Shown: piece after piece, positions 1-8,469 of the stretch
How the letters are laid out: every line of letters starts with the position of its first letter
Numbering within the stretch: the first letter of the stretch is position 1
Source of the DNA: G963664115 sp965216035
GTDB taxonomy: Bacteria > Acidobacteriota > Terriglobia > 20CM-2-55-15
Reading direction: 5' to 3'
DNA: 64,000 bases
Assembly: GCA_965216035.1 (NCBI GenBank)
Contig: CBDCFM010000021.1
Span: 1,341,701-1,405,700, forward strand
The notes under the pieces: model-generated
Seen by the model: the letters and a program-made list of their open reading frames with translations, nothing else
Database searches by the model: none
What the model was told of the DNA's origin: nothing
Made by a program: the position numbers and the translations under genes

Positions 1-2
1 GG

Positions 3-1235
3 AGCCAGCATGCGCAGCAGCTCCTGATTTTCGCTTCTGCCGTGTCGGGACTGCTGATGCTGCGACCGGCAACGCTGGCACGGCTCCGGGGAGCCGGCTT
101 CCCTTTCCGAAAATTAGCAGCCGCGGTCACTGTTGTCCTAGCGGCCGTCGCACTGATCGCCAGTGTGCCGGCCATTCCAGGTGAGTTCGTGGCGTATGGC
201 CGCTTCTTGCCGACTCGGGGCGCGGGTACGGAGGTGATCTACATGGGCGAAGGCCTGACGGCCTCGGTCGCGGTGACGCGTCATCCGAGTGGCATCCTCA
301 ACTACCACAACGCCGGCAAGGTCCAGGCCTCGAGCTACGCGCCTGACATGCGACTTCAACGAATGCTCGGGCACCTGGTCACGCTCGCTCCGGAGAACAA
401 TAACTCTTTCTTGGTGATCGGCCTGGGGGCCGGCGTGACTGCCGGAGCCGTCAGTATTGACCCCCAGGCTGAACGCGTCGTCATTGCCGAGATCGAACCA
501 CTCGTTCCTGCAGTAGTCTCCGAATACTTTGGGGAGTACAACTTTGACGTTGTCGCAAATCCGAAAGTCGATATCCACATTGACGATGGGCGTCACTTTC
601 TACTGACGACGGATGAGAAGTTCGACGGGATAACCTCCGATCCCCTCGATCCCTGGGTCAAAGGTGCGGCCGCTCTCTATACCGAAGAGTTCTGGACACT
701 GGTCAAGCTGCATCTCAATCCGGGGGGTGTCGTGACCGTCTTCGTCCAACTTTACGAAAGCACGGAAGAAGCGGTGAAAACTGAAATCGCCACGTTTCTG
801 AAGGTCTTTCCGAACGGTGCAGTATTCGCGAATAATATCGGTGGCCAGGGCTATGACGTGGTCCTTTTCGGACAGGCCGCACCCTCGTTCTCGATCGATG
901 TCGGGCGCATGGATCTCCGTCTGCAGAGTCCAGAATACGCGCAGGTTTCAGCATCCCTCCGCGAGGTCGGGTTCGCGTCCGTCTTCGATCTGCTGGGAAC
1001 CTATTCAGGTCAAATCGGCGACCTTTCCGGCTGGCTCGAAGACGCGCCCATCAATCGCGACCGCAACCTCCGTTTGCAGTACCTGGCTGGAATGGGCTTG
1101 AACCTGTATCGTGCGGATGTCATTTTTGGAAACATGGTGGCGGGCGGCGTGCGCTTTCCGCAGCAACTGTTCACTGGCCCCGTGGCGGCGTTGGAGGAAC
1201 TGGAGCGAATCGTTCGGCTTCGCGTGGGCCCCTGA
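3..1235 (+). CDS. Spermidine synthase-like protein with membrane N-terminus (5' partial)
   Basis: The frame is open to the left edge of the window, so the gene starts upstream; 410 codons are visible. A hydrophobic stretch after a basic patch (around FRKLAAAVTVVLAAVALIAS) looks like the last membrane segment of an N-terminal integral-membrane part. The rest is a spermine/spermidine synthase-type methyltransferase fold with a glycine-rich cofactor loop (VIGLGAGVTAGA), an acidic residue at the next strand end (IAEIEPL) and the HIDDGRHFL motif. Such membrane-fused SpeE-like proteins are common, but their substrate is often unknown and is not necessarily a polyamine. It converges on the MoaD-MoaE gene with about 54 bp between them. 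The family is fairly sure, the substrate is not. Confidence 0.75.
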   Translation, partial: SQHAQQLLIFASAVSGLLMLRPATLARLRGAGFPFRKLAAAVTVVLAAVALIASVPAIPGEFVAYGRFLPTRGAGTEVIYMGEGLTASVAVTRHPSGILNYHNAGKVQASSYAPDMRLQRMLGHLVTLAPENNNSFLVIGLGAGVTAGAVSIDPQAERVVIAEIEPLVPAVVSEYFGEYNFDVVANPKVDIHIDDGRHFLLTTDEKFDGITSDPLDPWVKGAAALYTEEFWTLVKLHLNPGGVVTVFVQLYESTEEAVKTEIATFLKVFPNGAVFANNIGGQGYDVVLFGQAAPSFSIDVGRMDLRLQSPEYAQVSASLREVGFASVFDLLGTYSGQIGDLSGWLEDAPINRDRNLRLQYLAGMGLNLYRADVIFGNMVAGGVRFPQQLFTGPVAALEELERIVRLRVGP

Positions 1236-1289
1236 TCACACAGTCTCTGAACAACGATCCCGTACCTTTCCGACTGTCCGCATCCCCCA

Positions 1290-1985
1290 TCAGCCCTGGC
1301 CTTCCACCCACACTTCCCCGTCTTCGAAATGCTCTTTCTTCCATATGGGAACGATCTTCTTGAGACGGTCGATCGCGTAGTGACAGGCGTCGAATGCGGC
1401 GCGGCGATGGGCCGACGTCACGATCACCGCTACGGACGCTTCACCGATTTCCAGCCGACCCAAGCGATGCACGATACCGATGGAATCGATGTCCCAGAGG
1501 TTCCGGACGAGTTGACCGATCTCCTCCAGCTTCTTCAGGGCCATCCCTTCATAGGCTTCGTAGCTCAGGTACCGGGTCGATTTCCCTTTCGACTGATTTC
1601 TCACCACGCCCTCAAAGACACAGATCGCACCATCCGCATCACGCAACAATTCGCGGGAAATCTTCCCGGCATCGATACGGTCATGAGTGATTTCGTAAAA
1701 CTCGTGCGGGCGGGTGCGTCTTAGAGAGTGACCCGACACGTCCCCCCCACTCACGGGTGGGAATATGGCGATTTCGTCTCCCGCCCTGACGGTGTGGCCC
1801 GTGTCGGCGTACTCTTCATTTACAGCGGTCAGGAGAAGGGATCGATAGTCCTTGAGACCGGGATAAATCTCTTCGAGCCGTTCGAGCACCTCTCCCAAGG
1901 TGGTGTCAACACCAACATCGAGAGTGAGCTGTTTGGACCCGACAACATCCACCAGCGACGCAAACAAGAGAACGCTAACCTGCAC
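1290..1985 (-). CDS. moaX: MoaD-MoaE fusion, molybdopterin synthase (MoaX-like)
   Basis: 231 residues from a GTG at 1985, chosen because GAGGGG lies about 6 bases upstream; an in-frame ATG at 2033 has no ribosome site. Residues 1-81 are a MoaD ubiquitin-like fold ending in the diglycine FPPVSGG (Gly80-Gly81). From about residue 97 there is a complete MoaE with AYEGMALKKL and the catalytic-lysine region IWKKEHFEDGEVW. MoaE joins sulfur from the MoaD C-terminal thiocarboxylate onto cyclic pyranopterin monophosphate to make molybdopterin. In the Mycobacterium tuberculosis MoaX fusion the two parts must be separated by cleavage after the diglycine, and the same would be expected here (inference). 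The function is clear. Confidence 0.9.
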   Translation of the reverse strand: MQVSVLLFASLVDVVGSKQLTLDVGVDTTLGEVLERLEEIYPGLKDYRSLLLTAVNEEYADTGHTVRAGDEIAIFPPVSGGDVSGHSLRRTRPHEFYEITHDRIDAGKISRELLRDADGAICVFEGVVRNQSKGKSTRYLSYEAYEGMALKKLEEIGQLVRNLWDIDSIGIVHRLGRLEIGEASVAVIVTSAHRRAAFDACHYAIDRLKKIVPIWKKEHFEDGEVWVEGQG

Positions 1986-2130
1986 CGGACCCCTCACCGT
2001 GTAGCCGGACGTTGAAATAGCCTGTCGCAGCATTTGAACCGTGCAATCAAGAAGCTTTCCAGTAGCGATCAGACGCGTGCGGCCCGAATTGGATTGGATG
2101 ATATCACAACGTGATAGACTCGTATTCTTG

Positions 2131-2715
2131 ATGAAATACACGGTTTCTACGGCACTGATCACCTCTCTCCTGGCTACGCTGAACGGCTGCGGTCCGGGTT
2201 TGTCGGCGCGGAACGCGCGCTCCCAGATTGCAAGTCTCGGTGTGGCAGAAATGGTACCGTCAGACGTTGCAATCGAACGGGTCGTCGCACAGACCGGAGA
2301 CCGTGTGATTGCCGAAACCACCGTCAGGATGGCCTTTCAATTCGAGAGAGAACCTGACGGTGACTGGCAGATCGTATCGGCTCGGCTGGGCGACCGCCAG
2401 TGGGTGGACGTCAGTGCATTCATTGAAGCTCTGGAATCTCAGTTTGAGGACCAAACCACTGAGGCGATGGAGAAGTTGGCGTCCGGCGTAGAGACCTACC
2501 GCGATGAAAACGGAGGTCTGCCCGAGATCACTCCGGAGGGCTACCTTTCAGATGTCCTGCATCCTTTGTTCATGCCGGAGTTGGTCCGGGACGATGCCTG
2601 GGGAAGCGCCATTCGCTATGAGCAGGAAAACGGAACCTATCAGCTCCGTTCCTCAGGGCCGGATGGCGTGGTGGGCAGTGGGGACGACTTGCTGGTCAAC
2701 CCCACACCGAAGTGA
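2131..2715 (+). CDS. Lipoprotein with type II secretion GspG-like C-terminal domain
   Basis: 194 residues from the ATG at 2131. The first 20 residues form a lipoprotein signal peptide ending in the lipobox LNGC (Cys20), which argues against longer in-frame starts that add a charged leader. After a SnoaL/NTF2-like-looking middle part (VRMAFQFER, DWQIVSARLGDRQW), residues from about 115 to the end match the C-terminal part of GspG-type pseudopilins: a helix (AMEKLASGVETY) followed by RDDAWGSAIRYE and RSSGPDGVVGSGDDL, a calcium-binding-like loop. There is no prepilin cleavage site, so it is not a pseudopilin. It is probably an outer-membrane or periplasmic lipoprotein of unknown role. It is divergent from the MoaX gene and upstream of ribA. 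Confidence 0.65.
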   Translation: MKYTVSTALITSLLATLNGCGPGLSARNARSQIASLGVAEMVPSDVAIERVVAQTGDRVIAETTVRMAFQFEREPDGDWQIVSARLGDRQWVDVSAFIEALESQFEDQTTEAMEKLASGVETYRDENGGLPEITPEGYLSDVLHPLFMPELVRDDAWGSAIRYEQENGTYQLRSSGPDGVVGSGDDLLVNPTPK

Positions 2716-2744
2716 GCGCAAACACGATCCTTTCAACGTGCTAA

Positions 2745-2750
2745 TATAAT
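2745..2750 (+). promoter_or_regulatory. -10 box suggesting a leaderless ribA transcript
   Basis: A perfect TATAAT lies only 6 bases before the ribA ATG and no Shine-Dalgarno sequence is present. Normal spacing would place the transcription start at or next to the A of the start codon. No convincing -35 box was found. Confidence 0.5.
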
Positions 2751-2756
2751 TTTCCT

Positions 2757-3350
2757 ATGGCTATTCGTAAAGTGGCGGAAGCCGCGCTGCCGACGAAATT
2801 TGGGTCGTTCCGAATATTTGGATTCGAGGACGATACCGCCACCGAAACCATCGTTGCCCTGGTCATGGGCACTCCGTGGACCCGACCGCCGGCACTGGTC
2901 CGTATCCACTCCCAATGTCTTACCGGTGAGAACTTCTTCTCATCACGGTGCGACTGCGGCGACCAACTGGAACTCGCTCTTCAAACAATCTCGGAAGAGG
3001 GTGAGGGTATGCTGATTTATCAGCACGCTGAAGGTCGAGGAATCGGACTGATGAACAAACTCCTGGCCTACGAGCTGCAGGACTCCGGCCGGGACACTGT
3101 CGAAGCCAATCATCAGCTGGGGTTTGATGCGGATGTGCGATCGTACACGCTGTGCGCAGCCGTTTTGAACGAGTTCGATATCCGAAACATCCGACTGATG
3201 TCCAATAATCCGCGCAAGGTTGAGGCCCTGGAAAAGGCCGGCATCGAACAGGTCGAGCGGGTATCTCTCGAAATCCCTCCTTCACTCACCACCGAACATT
3301 ATCTGCGGACGAAAAAAGATAAGCTGGGTCACCTGTTGCGCCAGGTGTAG
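2757..3350 (+). CDS. ribA: GTP cyclohydrolase II
   Basis: 197 residues, the usual length of a stand-alone RibA. It opens the GTP imidazole ring, releasing formate and pyrophosphate, to start riboflavin synthesis. The zinc site is visible as Cys54, Cys65 and Cys67 (C-x10-C-x-C in HSQCLTGENFFSSRCDCG). The conserved AEGRGIGLMNKL and LMSNNPRKVEAL segments, which bind GTP and carry catalytic residues, are intact. There is no fused RibB domain, so dihydroxybutanone phosphate synthase must be elsewhere. No ribosome-binding site precedes the ATG; see the -10 box entry. It converges with the amidohydrolase gene 31 bp downstream. Confidence 0.95.
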   Translation: MAIRKVAEAALPTKFGSFRIFGFEDDTATETIVALVMGTPWTRPPALVRIHSQCLTGENFFSSRCDCGDQLELALQTISEEGEGMLIYQHAEGRGIGLMNKLLAYELQDSGRDTVEANHQLGFDADVRSYTLCAAVLNEFDIRNIRLMSNNPRKVEALEKAGIEQVERVSLEIPPSLTTEHYLRTKKDKLGHLLRQV

Positions 3351-3381
3351 ATCCCAACCGCGCAAAACAGCCTCGCTACTA

Positions 3382-4692
3382 TCACCAGGAAACGTCTTTG
3401 AGGCGAACCGCGACGGCCCCCGCTTGCGATATCAGTTCCGAGGCGTCCACTTTTACGCGCTGACCACCCAGAAAAGTAGCCACAACGTTCTTCCGGTTCG
3501 CCGAGTAGACCATCGTTGCCACGGGGTCGTAGACGGGTTGAAGCGCGGCCTCGGCAAGATCGACGACAGCCAGGTCGGCCAGCTTTCCCGCCTCCAGGCT
3601 GCCCACATCATTTTCCATTCCAAGGGCCCGGGCGCCTCCAAGCGTCGCCAGATGGAGTGCCTCCCGGGCATTGACCGTCGTGGAGTCTCCCAATCGGTTT
3701 CTCTGAAGAAAGGCGGCTGCACGCATTTCCTCGAACATGTCGACGGCGTTGTTGCTGGCCACGCTGTCGGTTCCGAGACCGACCGGAATATTCGCGTCAA
3801 GAAACTCCGTCAACGGGGCGATCCGGTGGCCCAGTTTCAGGTTCGACTTCGGACAATGGGCAATTCCAACACCATTTTCCTGGAGCCGCCCGACATCGTC
3901 TACGTCGCAATCGAGGGCGTGGATCACGAGCGTTTCCTGACCGAGAACGTCCAGACTGTCAAGATAGGCGATGGGGCTCATGTTGCGGGCTCTGACGGGA
4001 ATGCCCCGGCTTCTCAGATGCTCGGCGAAGGGGCCCCGGCCCAAGCGGACGAAGTCCCCTTCTGCCCCCGACTCCGCCAGATGCACGGCGATCGGCAATT
4101 TTTCTCTGCGGGCCAATTGTCCCACCTGTTGATACAGGCCGGCGGATACGGTATAGGGTGCGTGGGGCGAGACCCCCACCCGGCATGACGGTGATTCCGT
4201 CGAGCGAAGCGTGTCGAGCTTCTGTCGGAGAGCTGTGACCGCTTCGGACGCGGTTTCTTCAGCCGGGCCGAAGACCTCCTGATAGGCTATGCCGCGCAGG
4301 CCGAACCGGTTCATGGCCGCCCATCCAGCCCCGACATCGGTCACTTCGCCGACGGTTGTCACTCCGGCCCGGAGACACTCCACCACACCCAGTTCTGCAG
4401 AGATCCTGAGGTCCGCGTCACTGAGATGATCGTACTTGGTGCGGGTGAGGCGACGAATCCAGTCGAAAAACGAAAGGTTTTCCAGGAATCCCCGCAACAG
4501 GGTCAGTTCTAAATGGATATGGGTGTTGACGAAGCCCGGCACTATGGCGCAACCGTCGAAGGACTCCACGGACGCTCCGTCTGGAACGGTTCCAACGACA
4601 TCAACAATGCGCGACCCTTCGATCAGGATGGCGCCATCGGGAACCGGCGGACCTGTGACAGGACAGATCCAATCCGCGCGGATGGCCTTCAC
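3382..4692 (-). CDS. Amidohydrolase (TrzA/SsnA-type aminohydrolase, possible SAH/MTA deaminase)
   Basis: 436 residues from a GTG at 4692 with GGAGG 10 bases upstream. This start gives the usual family N-terminus (KAIRADWICPVTGPPVPDG). The metal-dependent amidohydrolase hallmarks are all present: H58-x-H60 in GFVNTHIHLE, the substrate-side VSPHAPYTVS, the metal histidine in AVHLAES, IAHCPKSNLKLG, and the catalytic aspartate in GLGTDSVASNN. The closest families deaminate S-adenosylhomocysteine, methylthioadenosine or guanine-like rings, or dechlorinate s-triazines. The exact substrate cannot be read from the sequence. It lies downstream of mazG on the same strand with a 160-base gap, so the two may be co-transcribed. 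Confidence 0.8.
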   Translation of the reverse strand: MKAIRADWICPVTGPPVPDGAILIEGSRIVDVVGTVPDGASVESFDGCAIVPGFVNTHIHLELTLLRGFLENLSFFDWIRRLTRTKYDHLSDADLRISAELGVVECLRAGVTTVGEVTDVGAGWAAMNRFGLRGIAYQEVFGPAEETASEAVTALRQKLDTLRSTESPSCRVGVSPHAPYTVSAGLYQQVGQLARREKLPIAVHLAESGAEGDFVRLGRGPFAEHLRSRGIPVRARNMSPIAYLDSLDVLGQETLVIHALDCDVDDVGRLQENGVGIAHCPKSNLKLGHRIAPLTEFLDANIPVGLGTDSVASNNAVDMFEEMRAAAFLQRNRLGDSTTVNAREALHLATLGGARALGMENDVGSLEAGKLADLAVVDLAEAALQPVYDPVATMVYSANRKNVVATFLGGQRVKVDASELISQAGAVAVRLKDVSW

Positions 4693-4852
4693 GCTGAAGG
4701 GACCTCCCCACTGCCCGTGTCGCCACCGCTGCACGCCTTTGCGAGGACGATCCGGCGATATCGGGTGCTCTCGAAGCGGATCCGGACAGGAACCCTTAGC
4801 TGCATACGAGCCCGGCGAGTCTTGATTGTCCCGATGTGCATCAGCGTTTGAT

Positions 4853-5656
4853 CTACTTGCCCGTCGTCTTGGCCTCCTGCCAGAGGCGTTCCATTTCCTC
4901 AAGCGTCCATTCGGTACTCGGCTTGCCCGCTCGAGTCAGCGCCTGTTCAACGTATTCGAACCGAGACCGGAATTTTCGGTTCGCGCTTTTAAGCGCCGAC
5001 TCGCTGTCGAGTTCCAGGAAACGCGCAACGTTGACCAGAACAAATAACGTGTCACCCAGTTCACTCTCGATAGCATCACGGCGGAAATCACCCTTCGCAT
5101 TCGATATCTCCACGCGCAGCTCCTCGATTTCTTCCTGAAGTTTCTCAAATACCGCATCGATGTCTGGCCACTCGAAACCCACACGAGCGACACGGGAAGA
5201 AATTTTGTGCGCCTCGTGCAGGGCGGGAAGCTGGGGTGGAATCCCGTCGAGCAGGGCGGGAGGATCCCCGGGGGCATCCTCTGTTTTCTCCTGCTTTTTG
5301 ATCGCTTCCCAGTTGTCAATAACATCCCGGGAACTGTGGACGGCGACATCCCCGAAGACGTGGGGGTGGCGGCGTGTCAGTTTTTCCGTAATGCCGTCGA
5401 TGACATCATCAATGTGGAAGCGCCCCAGTTCCTCTCCCAGTCGTGCGTGAAAAACGACATGAAAGAGAAGATCTCCGAGTTCCTCGGCAAGGCCGCGATA
5501 ATCCTCGGCATCGATCGCTTCGAGGACTTCATAGACTTCTTCGACGAGCATCGGTTTCAAAGACTTGAGATCCTGCTCCCGATCCCAGGGACAGCCTTCA
5601 GGTCCCCTCAGCTTGGCCATAATCTGAACCAGTCCTTCAAACTTACCGCCCGTCAT
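4853..5656 (-). CDS. mazG: Nucleoside triphosphate pyrophosphohydrolase MazG
   Basis: 267 residues, the full two-domain MazG length. The first domain carries the metal-binding EE-x2-E (Glu39, Glu40, Glu43) and E-x2-D (LAEELGDLLFHVVFHA). The second has the matching FEKLQEEIEELRVEI and ESELGDTLFVLVNVARF. It hydrolyses dNTPs and aberrant nucleotides to the monophosphate and pyrophosphate, for house-cleaning or stress control. The ATG at 5656 is preceded by GGGGAGG at good spacing. A TATAAT (reverse complement of 5681-5686) lies about 25 bases upstream and is a likely -10 box, so mazG probably heads the transcript that continues into the amidohydrolase. Confidence 0.93.
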   Translation of the reverse strand: MTGGKFEGLVQIMAKLRGPEGCPWDREQDLKSLKPMLVEEVYEVLEAIDAEDYRGLAEELGDLLFHVVFHARLGEELGRFHIDDVIDGITEKLTRRHPHVFGDVAVHSSRDVIDNWEAIKKQEKTEDAPGDPPALLDGIPPQLPALHEAHKISSRVARVGFEWPDIDAVFEKLQEEIEELRVEISNAKGDFRRDAIESELGDTLFVLVNVARFLELDSESALKSANRKFRSRFEYVEQALTRAGKPSTEWTLEEMERLWQEAKTTGK

Positions 5657-5680
5657 CCTGCCTCCCCTTTAAAATTGGTT

Positions 5681-5686
5681 ATTATA
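5681..5686 (-). promoter_or_regulatory. Probable -10 box of mazG
   Basis: TATAAT on the minus strand, about 25 bases upstream of the mazG start and just before its GGGGAGG ribosome site. The -35 region is not close to consensus. Confidence 0.45.
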
Positions 5687-5733
5687 GCGGGGACCCCCGG
5701 TATCCGCTGAATCTATTTGATAACAAATGACTT

Positions 5734-5982
5734 GTGGAATGCCCTACCGACCGAATTTCCACTGGGTGCCATCTTCACGCCGTCGTGCGGGCCTTACGGG
5801 TGGTTGTCGCGAGTCCGGTCCACCAATTGACTGCGTTCCGACTGCTGTTCCCCAACGTGAGCCTACCGAAGACTGAAGCCTGCGGTGCGCGCGAATTCAC
5901 ACTCCCGCTCTATCCTTCGATACCCCCCGCTCAGGTTGACACCATCGTGGACTCCATGGTCCACTCCTACACGCCTATATAG
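5734..5982 (+). pseudogene. C-terminal relic of a DegT/DnrJ/EryC1 sugar aminotransferase
   Basis: The reading frame has no plausible start and no N-terminal half. It ends with a recognisable DegT-family C-terminus: the VHQLTAFR stretch (family form VHxxPxYR), then SLPKTEACGAREFTLPLYP and a PAQVDTIVDSM helix (family form LPxxExxxxxxLxLPLYPxxxxxxVDxVxxxx). The catalytic lysine and most of the fold are absent. These PLP enzymes aminate keto-sugars; a Gmd neighbour would suit a perosamine-type synthase acting on GDP-4-keto-6-deoxymannose (inference). It looks like the surviving 3' end of a deleted sugar-biosynthesis gene. It occupies most of the mazG-gmd gap; the rest of that gap shows nothing. 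Confidence 0.55.
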
Positions 5983-6045
5983 TCAGCCGTCAGCTTCGGA
6001 CACCCAGCCAGCACTTTGAGCTGATAGCTGAACGCTGATAGCTCT

Positions 6046-7062
6046 ATGCCAAGCAAGACCGCACTCATCACAGGTATTACCGGACAGGACGGTTCCTATC
6101 TGGCGGAACTCCTCCTGTCCAAGGGCTATGCGGTTCATGGCCTGATCCGTCGTTCCAGTTCGTTCAACACACAGCGAATCGACCACATATATCAGGACCC
6201 CCACGTCGCGGAACCAAAACTACGCCTTCACTTCGCCGATCTGAACGATGGCAGTTCCCTAAACAAATTAATCCGCACCCTGGAACCGGATGAAATTTAC
6301 AATCTCGGGTCGCAGAGCCACGTTCGAGTCAGTTTCGACATTCCCGAATACACAGGCGATAGCGCGGGTCTGGGGGCGGTCCGCTTGCTTGAAGCCATTC
6401 GCGAGGCCGGCGTGAACACGCGTTACTACCAGGCCTCGAGCAGCGAGATGTTTGGCAACGCAAAGGAAAGCCCTCAAACCGAAAACACGCCTCTCGAACC
6501 CCGGAGCCCCTACGCTGCAGCCAAGGTCTACGCCTACTGGACGACGATCAACTACCGCGAAGCCTACGATCTCTTTGCCGTCAACGGCATTCTGTTCAAT
6601 CACGAGTCTCCAAGGCGGGGCGAAACGTTCGTATCACGCAAGATTTCCCGGGCAGTGGCTCGGATCAAACTGGGCGTTCAGGACAAACTCTACTTGGGAA
6701 ACCTGGAAGCGCGGCGGGACTGGGGATTCGCAGGTGACTACGTCGAAGCGATGTGGCTGATGTTGCAACAGGACAAAGCCGACGACTATGTCGTCGCCAC
6801 CGGCGAAACCCATTCGGTTCGAGAATTCCTGGATCTAGCCTTCCAGCATGCGGAACTGGACTGGGCAGCCCACGTCGAGATCGACTCGAAATACTTCCGC
6901 CCCACAGAAGTGGATGTCTTGATCGGCGACGCGTCGAAAGCCTTGAGAAATCTGGGCTGGCAACCCCGGATTCGGTTTGAGGCATTGGTACGCATGATGG
7001 TAGACGCCGACCTGGCCGCGGAGCGGCTCAAATTGGAAGGCACCCGCGACGGCGCTTCTTAG
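6046..7062 (+). CDS. gmd: GDP-mannose 4,6-dehydratase
   Basis: 338 residues. It converts GDP-D-mannose to GDP-4-keto-6-deoxy-D-mannose, the first step to GDP-L-fucose and related 6-deoxy sugars. The NADP-binding GITGQDGSYLAE is at residues 9-20, the RRSSSFNTQRIDH substrate-specificity signature follows, then the catalytic region SSSEMFGN and the Tyr-x3-Lys pair in SPYAAAKVYAYW. The typical FNHESPRRGETFV and RDWGFAGDYV segments are intact. The stop is separated from the fcl ATG by a single base, so the two genes are co-translated and form the GDP-fucose pair of the polysaccharide locus. Confidence 0.95.
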   Translation: MPSKTALITGITGQDGSYLAELLLSKGYAVHGLIRRSSSFNTQRIDHIYQDPHVAEPKLRLHFADLNDGSSLNKLIRTLEPDEIYNLGSQSHVRVSFDIPEYTGDSAGLGAVRLLEAIREAGVNTRYYQASSSEMFGNAKESPQTENTPLEPRSPYAAAKVYAYWTTINYREAYDLFAVNGILFNHESPRRGETFVSRKISRAVARIKLGVQDKLYLGNLEARRDWGFAGDYVEAMWLMLQQDKADDYVVATGETHSVREFLDLAFQHAELDWAAHVEIDSKYFRPTEVDVLIGDASKALRNLGWQPRIRFEALVRMMVDADLAAERLKLEGTRDGAS

Positions 7063-7063
7063 G

Positions 7064-8011
7064 ATGGGATATTGGACCGATAAGAGCGTCATGGTCACCG
7101 GAGGTGGCGGATTTTTGGGATCGCACGTAGTCGCTGAACTCGAAAGCCTGGGTTGCGGAAACATCTTCGTGCCGGCTCATTCCGAATACGACCTCGCCAA
7201 TGCCGTCGATGTGCGACGTGCCTACGAGGACGCGAAACCGGACCTGGTAATCCACCTTGCGGCCGTCGTCGGCGGCATCGGTGCCAATCAAGCCAATCCA
7301 GGAACATATTTTTACGAGAACGCGATGATGGGCCTCCAGATGATGGAAGCCGCTCGCCTGGGTGGGGTCGGAAAGTTTGTCGCCGTCGGCACGGTCTGTG
7401 CCTACCCCAAAGATACACCCACACCTTTTAAAGAGGTGAACCTGTGGGACGGATATCCGGAAGAGACGAACGCCCCTTACGGCCTGGCCAAGAAGATGCT
7501 GCTCGTCCAGGCCCAGGCGTACCGCCAGCAGTATGGCTTTAATGCAATCTACCTCTTGCCGGTCAACCTCTACGGACCGGGCGATAACGACGACCCGGAA
7601 TCCTCCCATGTCATTCCGGCACTGATCCGGAAATGCCTGGACGCGGTGCGCGAGGGTCAGTCTGAGATCATCGCTTGGGGAACGGGTGAACCCACACGCG
7701 AATTTTTGTACGTCGATGATGCGGCCCGAGGAATTGTGCTTGCGGGGGAACGGTACGACGGAAGTGAACCCGTCAATCTGGGATCGGGATCTTCGCTTCA
7801 AATCCGGGACCTTCTCGCCCTGATCGCCCGGCTCACGGGATTCACCGGTAACATTCGATGGGACCGGAGCCGGCCTGACGGCCAGCCTTCGCGCCAGCTC
7901 GAAGTAACACGGGCCAAGGAGTTCTTCGGATTCAAATCCCAAACTGGGTTGGAAGAAGGTTTGGGGCGTACGATCGATTGGATGCGGCACCGGATGGCGG
8001 ACTCCCGCTGA
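7064..8011 (+). CDS. fcl: GDP-L-fucose synthase
   Basis: 315 residues. It epimerises and reduces GDP-4-keto-6-deoxymannose to GDP-L-fucose with NADPH. Visible features are the dinucleotide loop VTGGGGFLGSHV near the N-terminus, the catalytic Ser/Cys region GTVCAYPKD, the Tyr-x3-Lys of APYGLAKKM, the LLPVNLYGPGDN loop and the REFLYVDDAA segment typical of Fcl/WcaG. It is translationally coupled to gmd. The product would feed fucose into the glycan assembled by the genes at 15-29 kb. Confidence 0.93.
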   Translation: MGYWTDKSVMVTGGGGFLGSHVVAELESLGCGNIFVPAHSEYDLANAVDVRRAYEDAKPDLVIHLAAVVGGIGANQANPGTYFYENAMMGLQMMEAARLGGVGKFVAVGTVCAYPKDTPTPFKEVNLWDGYPEETNAPYGLAKKMLLVQAQAYRQQYGFNAIYLLPVNLYGPGDNDDPESSHVIPALIRKCLDAVREGQSEIIAWGTGEPTREFLYVDDAARGIVLAGERYDGSEPVNLGSGSSLQIRDLLALIARLTGFTGNIRWDRSRPDGQPSRQLEVTRAKEFFGFKSQTGLEEGLGRTIDWMRHRMADSR

Positions 8012-8014
8012 GGC

Positions 8015-8191
8015 CTACTTCACGCCCGAAACAGCAGAGCTCTGTAAGGCCAGCATCTCATCCCTATATTCGAAGCAGACATCACCATAGCGATGGTCTT
8101 TGTAGTTCTCAAGCCGGGAACCGCATTCGGAGTAGTAGATGAGTTTCGTGTCTTCGCCGTAGCGATCCAGAACGTTCCACTGTTTGGACAT
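8015..8191 (-). CDS. Small hypothetical protein, possibly a gene fragment
   Basis: A 58-residue frame (begins MSKQWNVLDRYG, ends SSAVSGVK) opposite fcl, ending 3 bases from the fcl stop. Its composition is protein-like: charged and aromatic, with two cysteines. It has no good ribosome site and I do not recognise it. It could be the end of a larger deleted gene. The next 275 bases up to the LuxR-type gene show no gene. Confidence 0.25.
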   Translation of the reverse strand: MSKQWNVLDRYGEDTKLIYYSECGSRLENYKDHRYGDVCFEYRDEMLALQSSAVSGVK

Positions 8192-8469
8192 CTCACCAAC
8201 AAGTCTTCGGCTCGCGCATCCGGATGGATACGTTCGCGATTGAATATGTAGGGTTGTGCCTCATGAACGATTGTCTTAAAGACTTGACGAAAAACCATCT
8301 ATGCGATCTAGTTTTAAGTAATTTTCTCAGAATTACAGTATCAACTAGCTTTTCAAGCAACAGGTTCGGTTCAGGAGAGCCGAGGAACAGCCTGTTCCCC
8401 TTTTCGTTACGAAGACGAGCGCTCGACAGTGAAGCCAAATGGCTGGATGTGGGACTTATCGGGGGGATG

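Noticed and set aside
5990..6044. Repeated GCTGATAGCT just before gmd
   Set aside because: Two short direct copies over about 25 bases without dyad symmetry or a known regulator. Too weak to call an operator.
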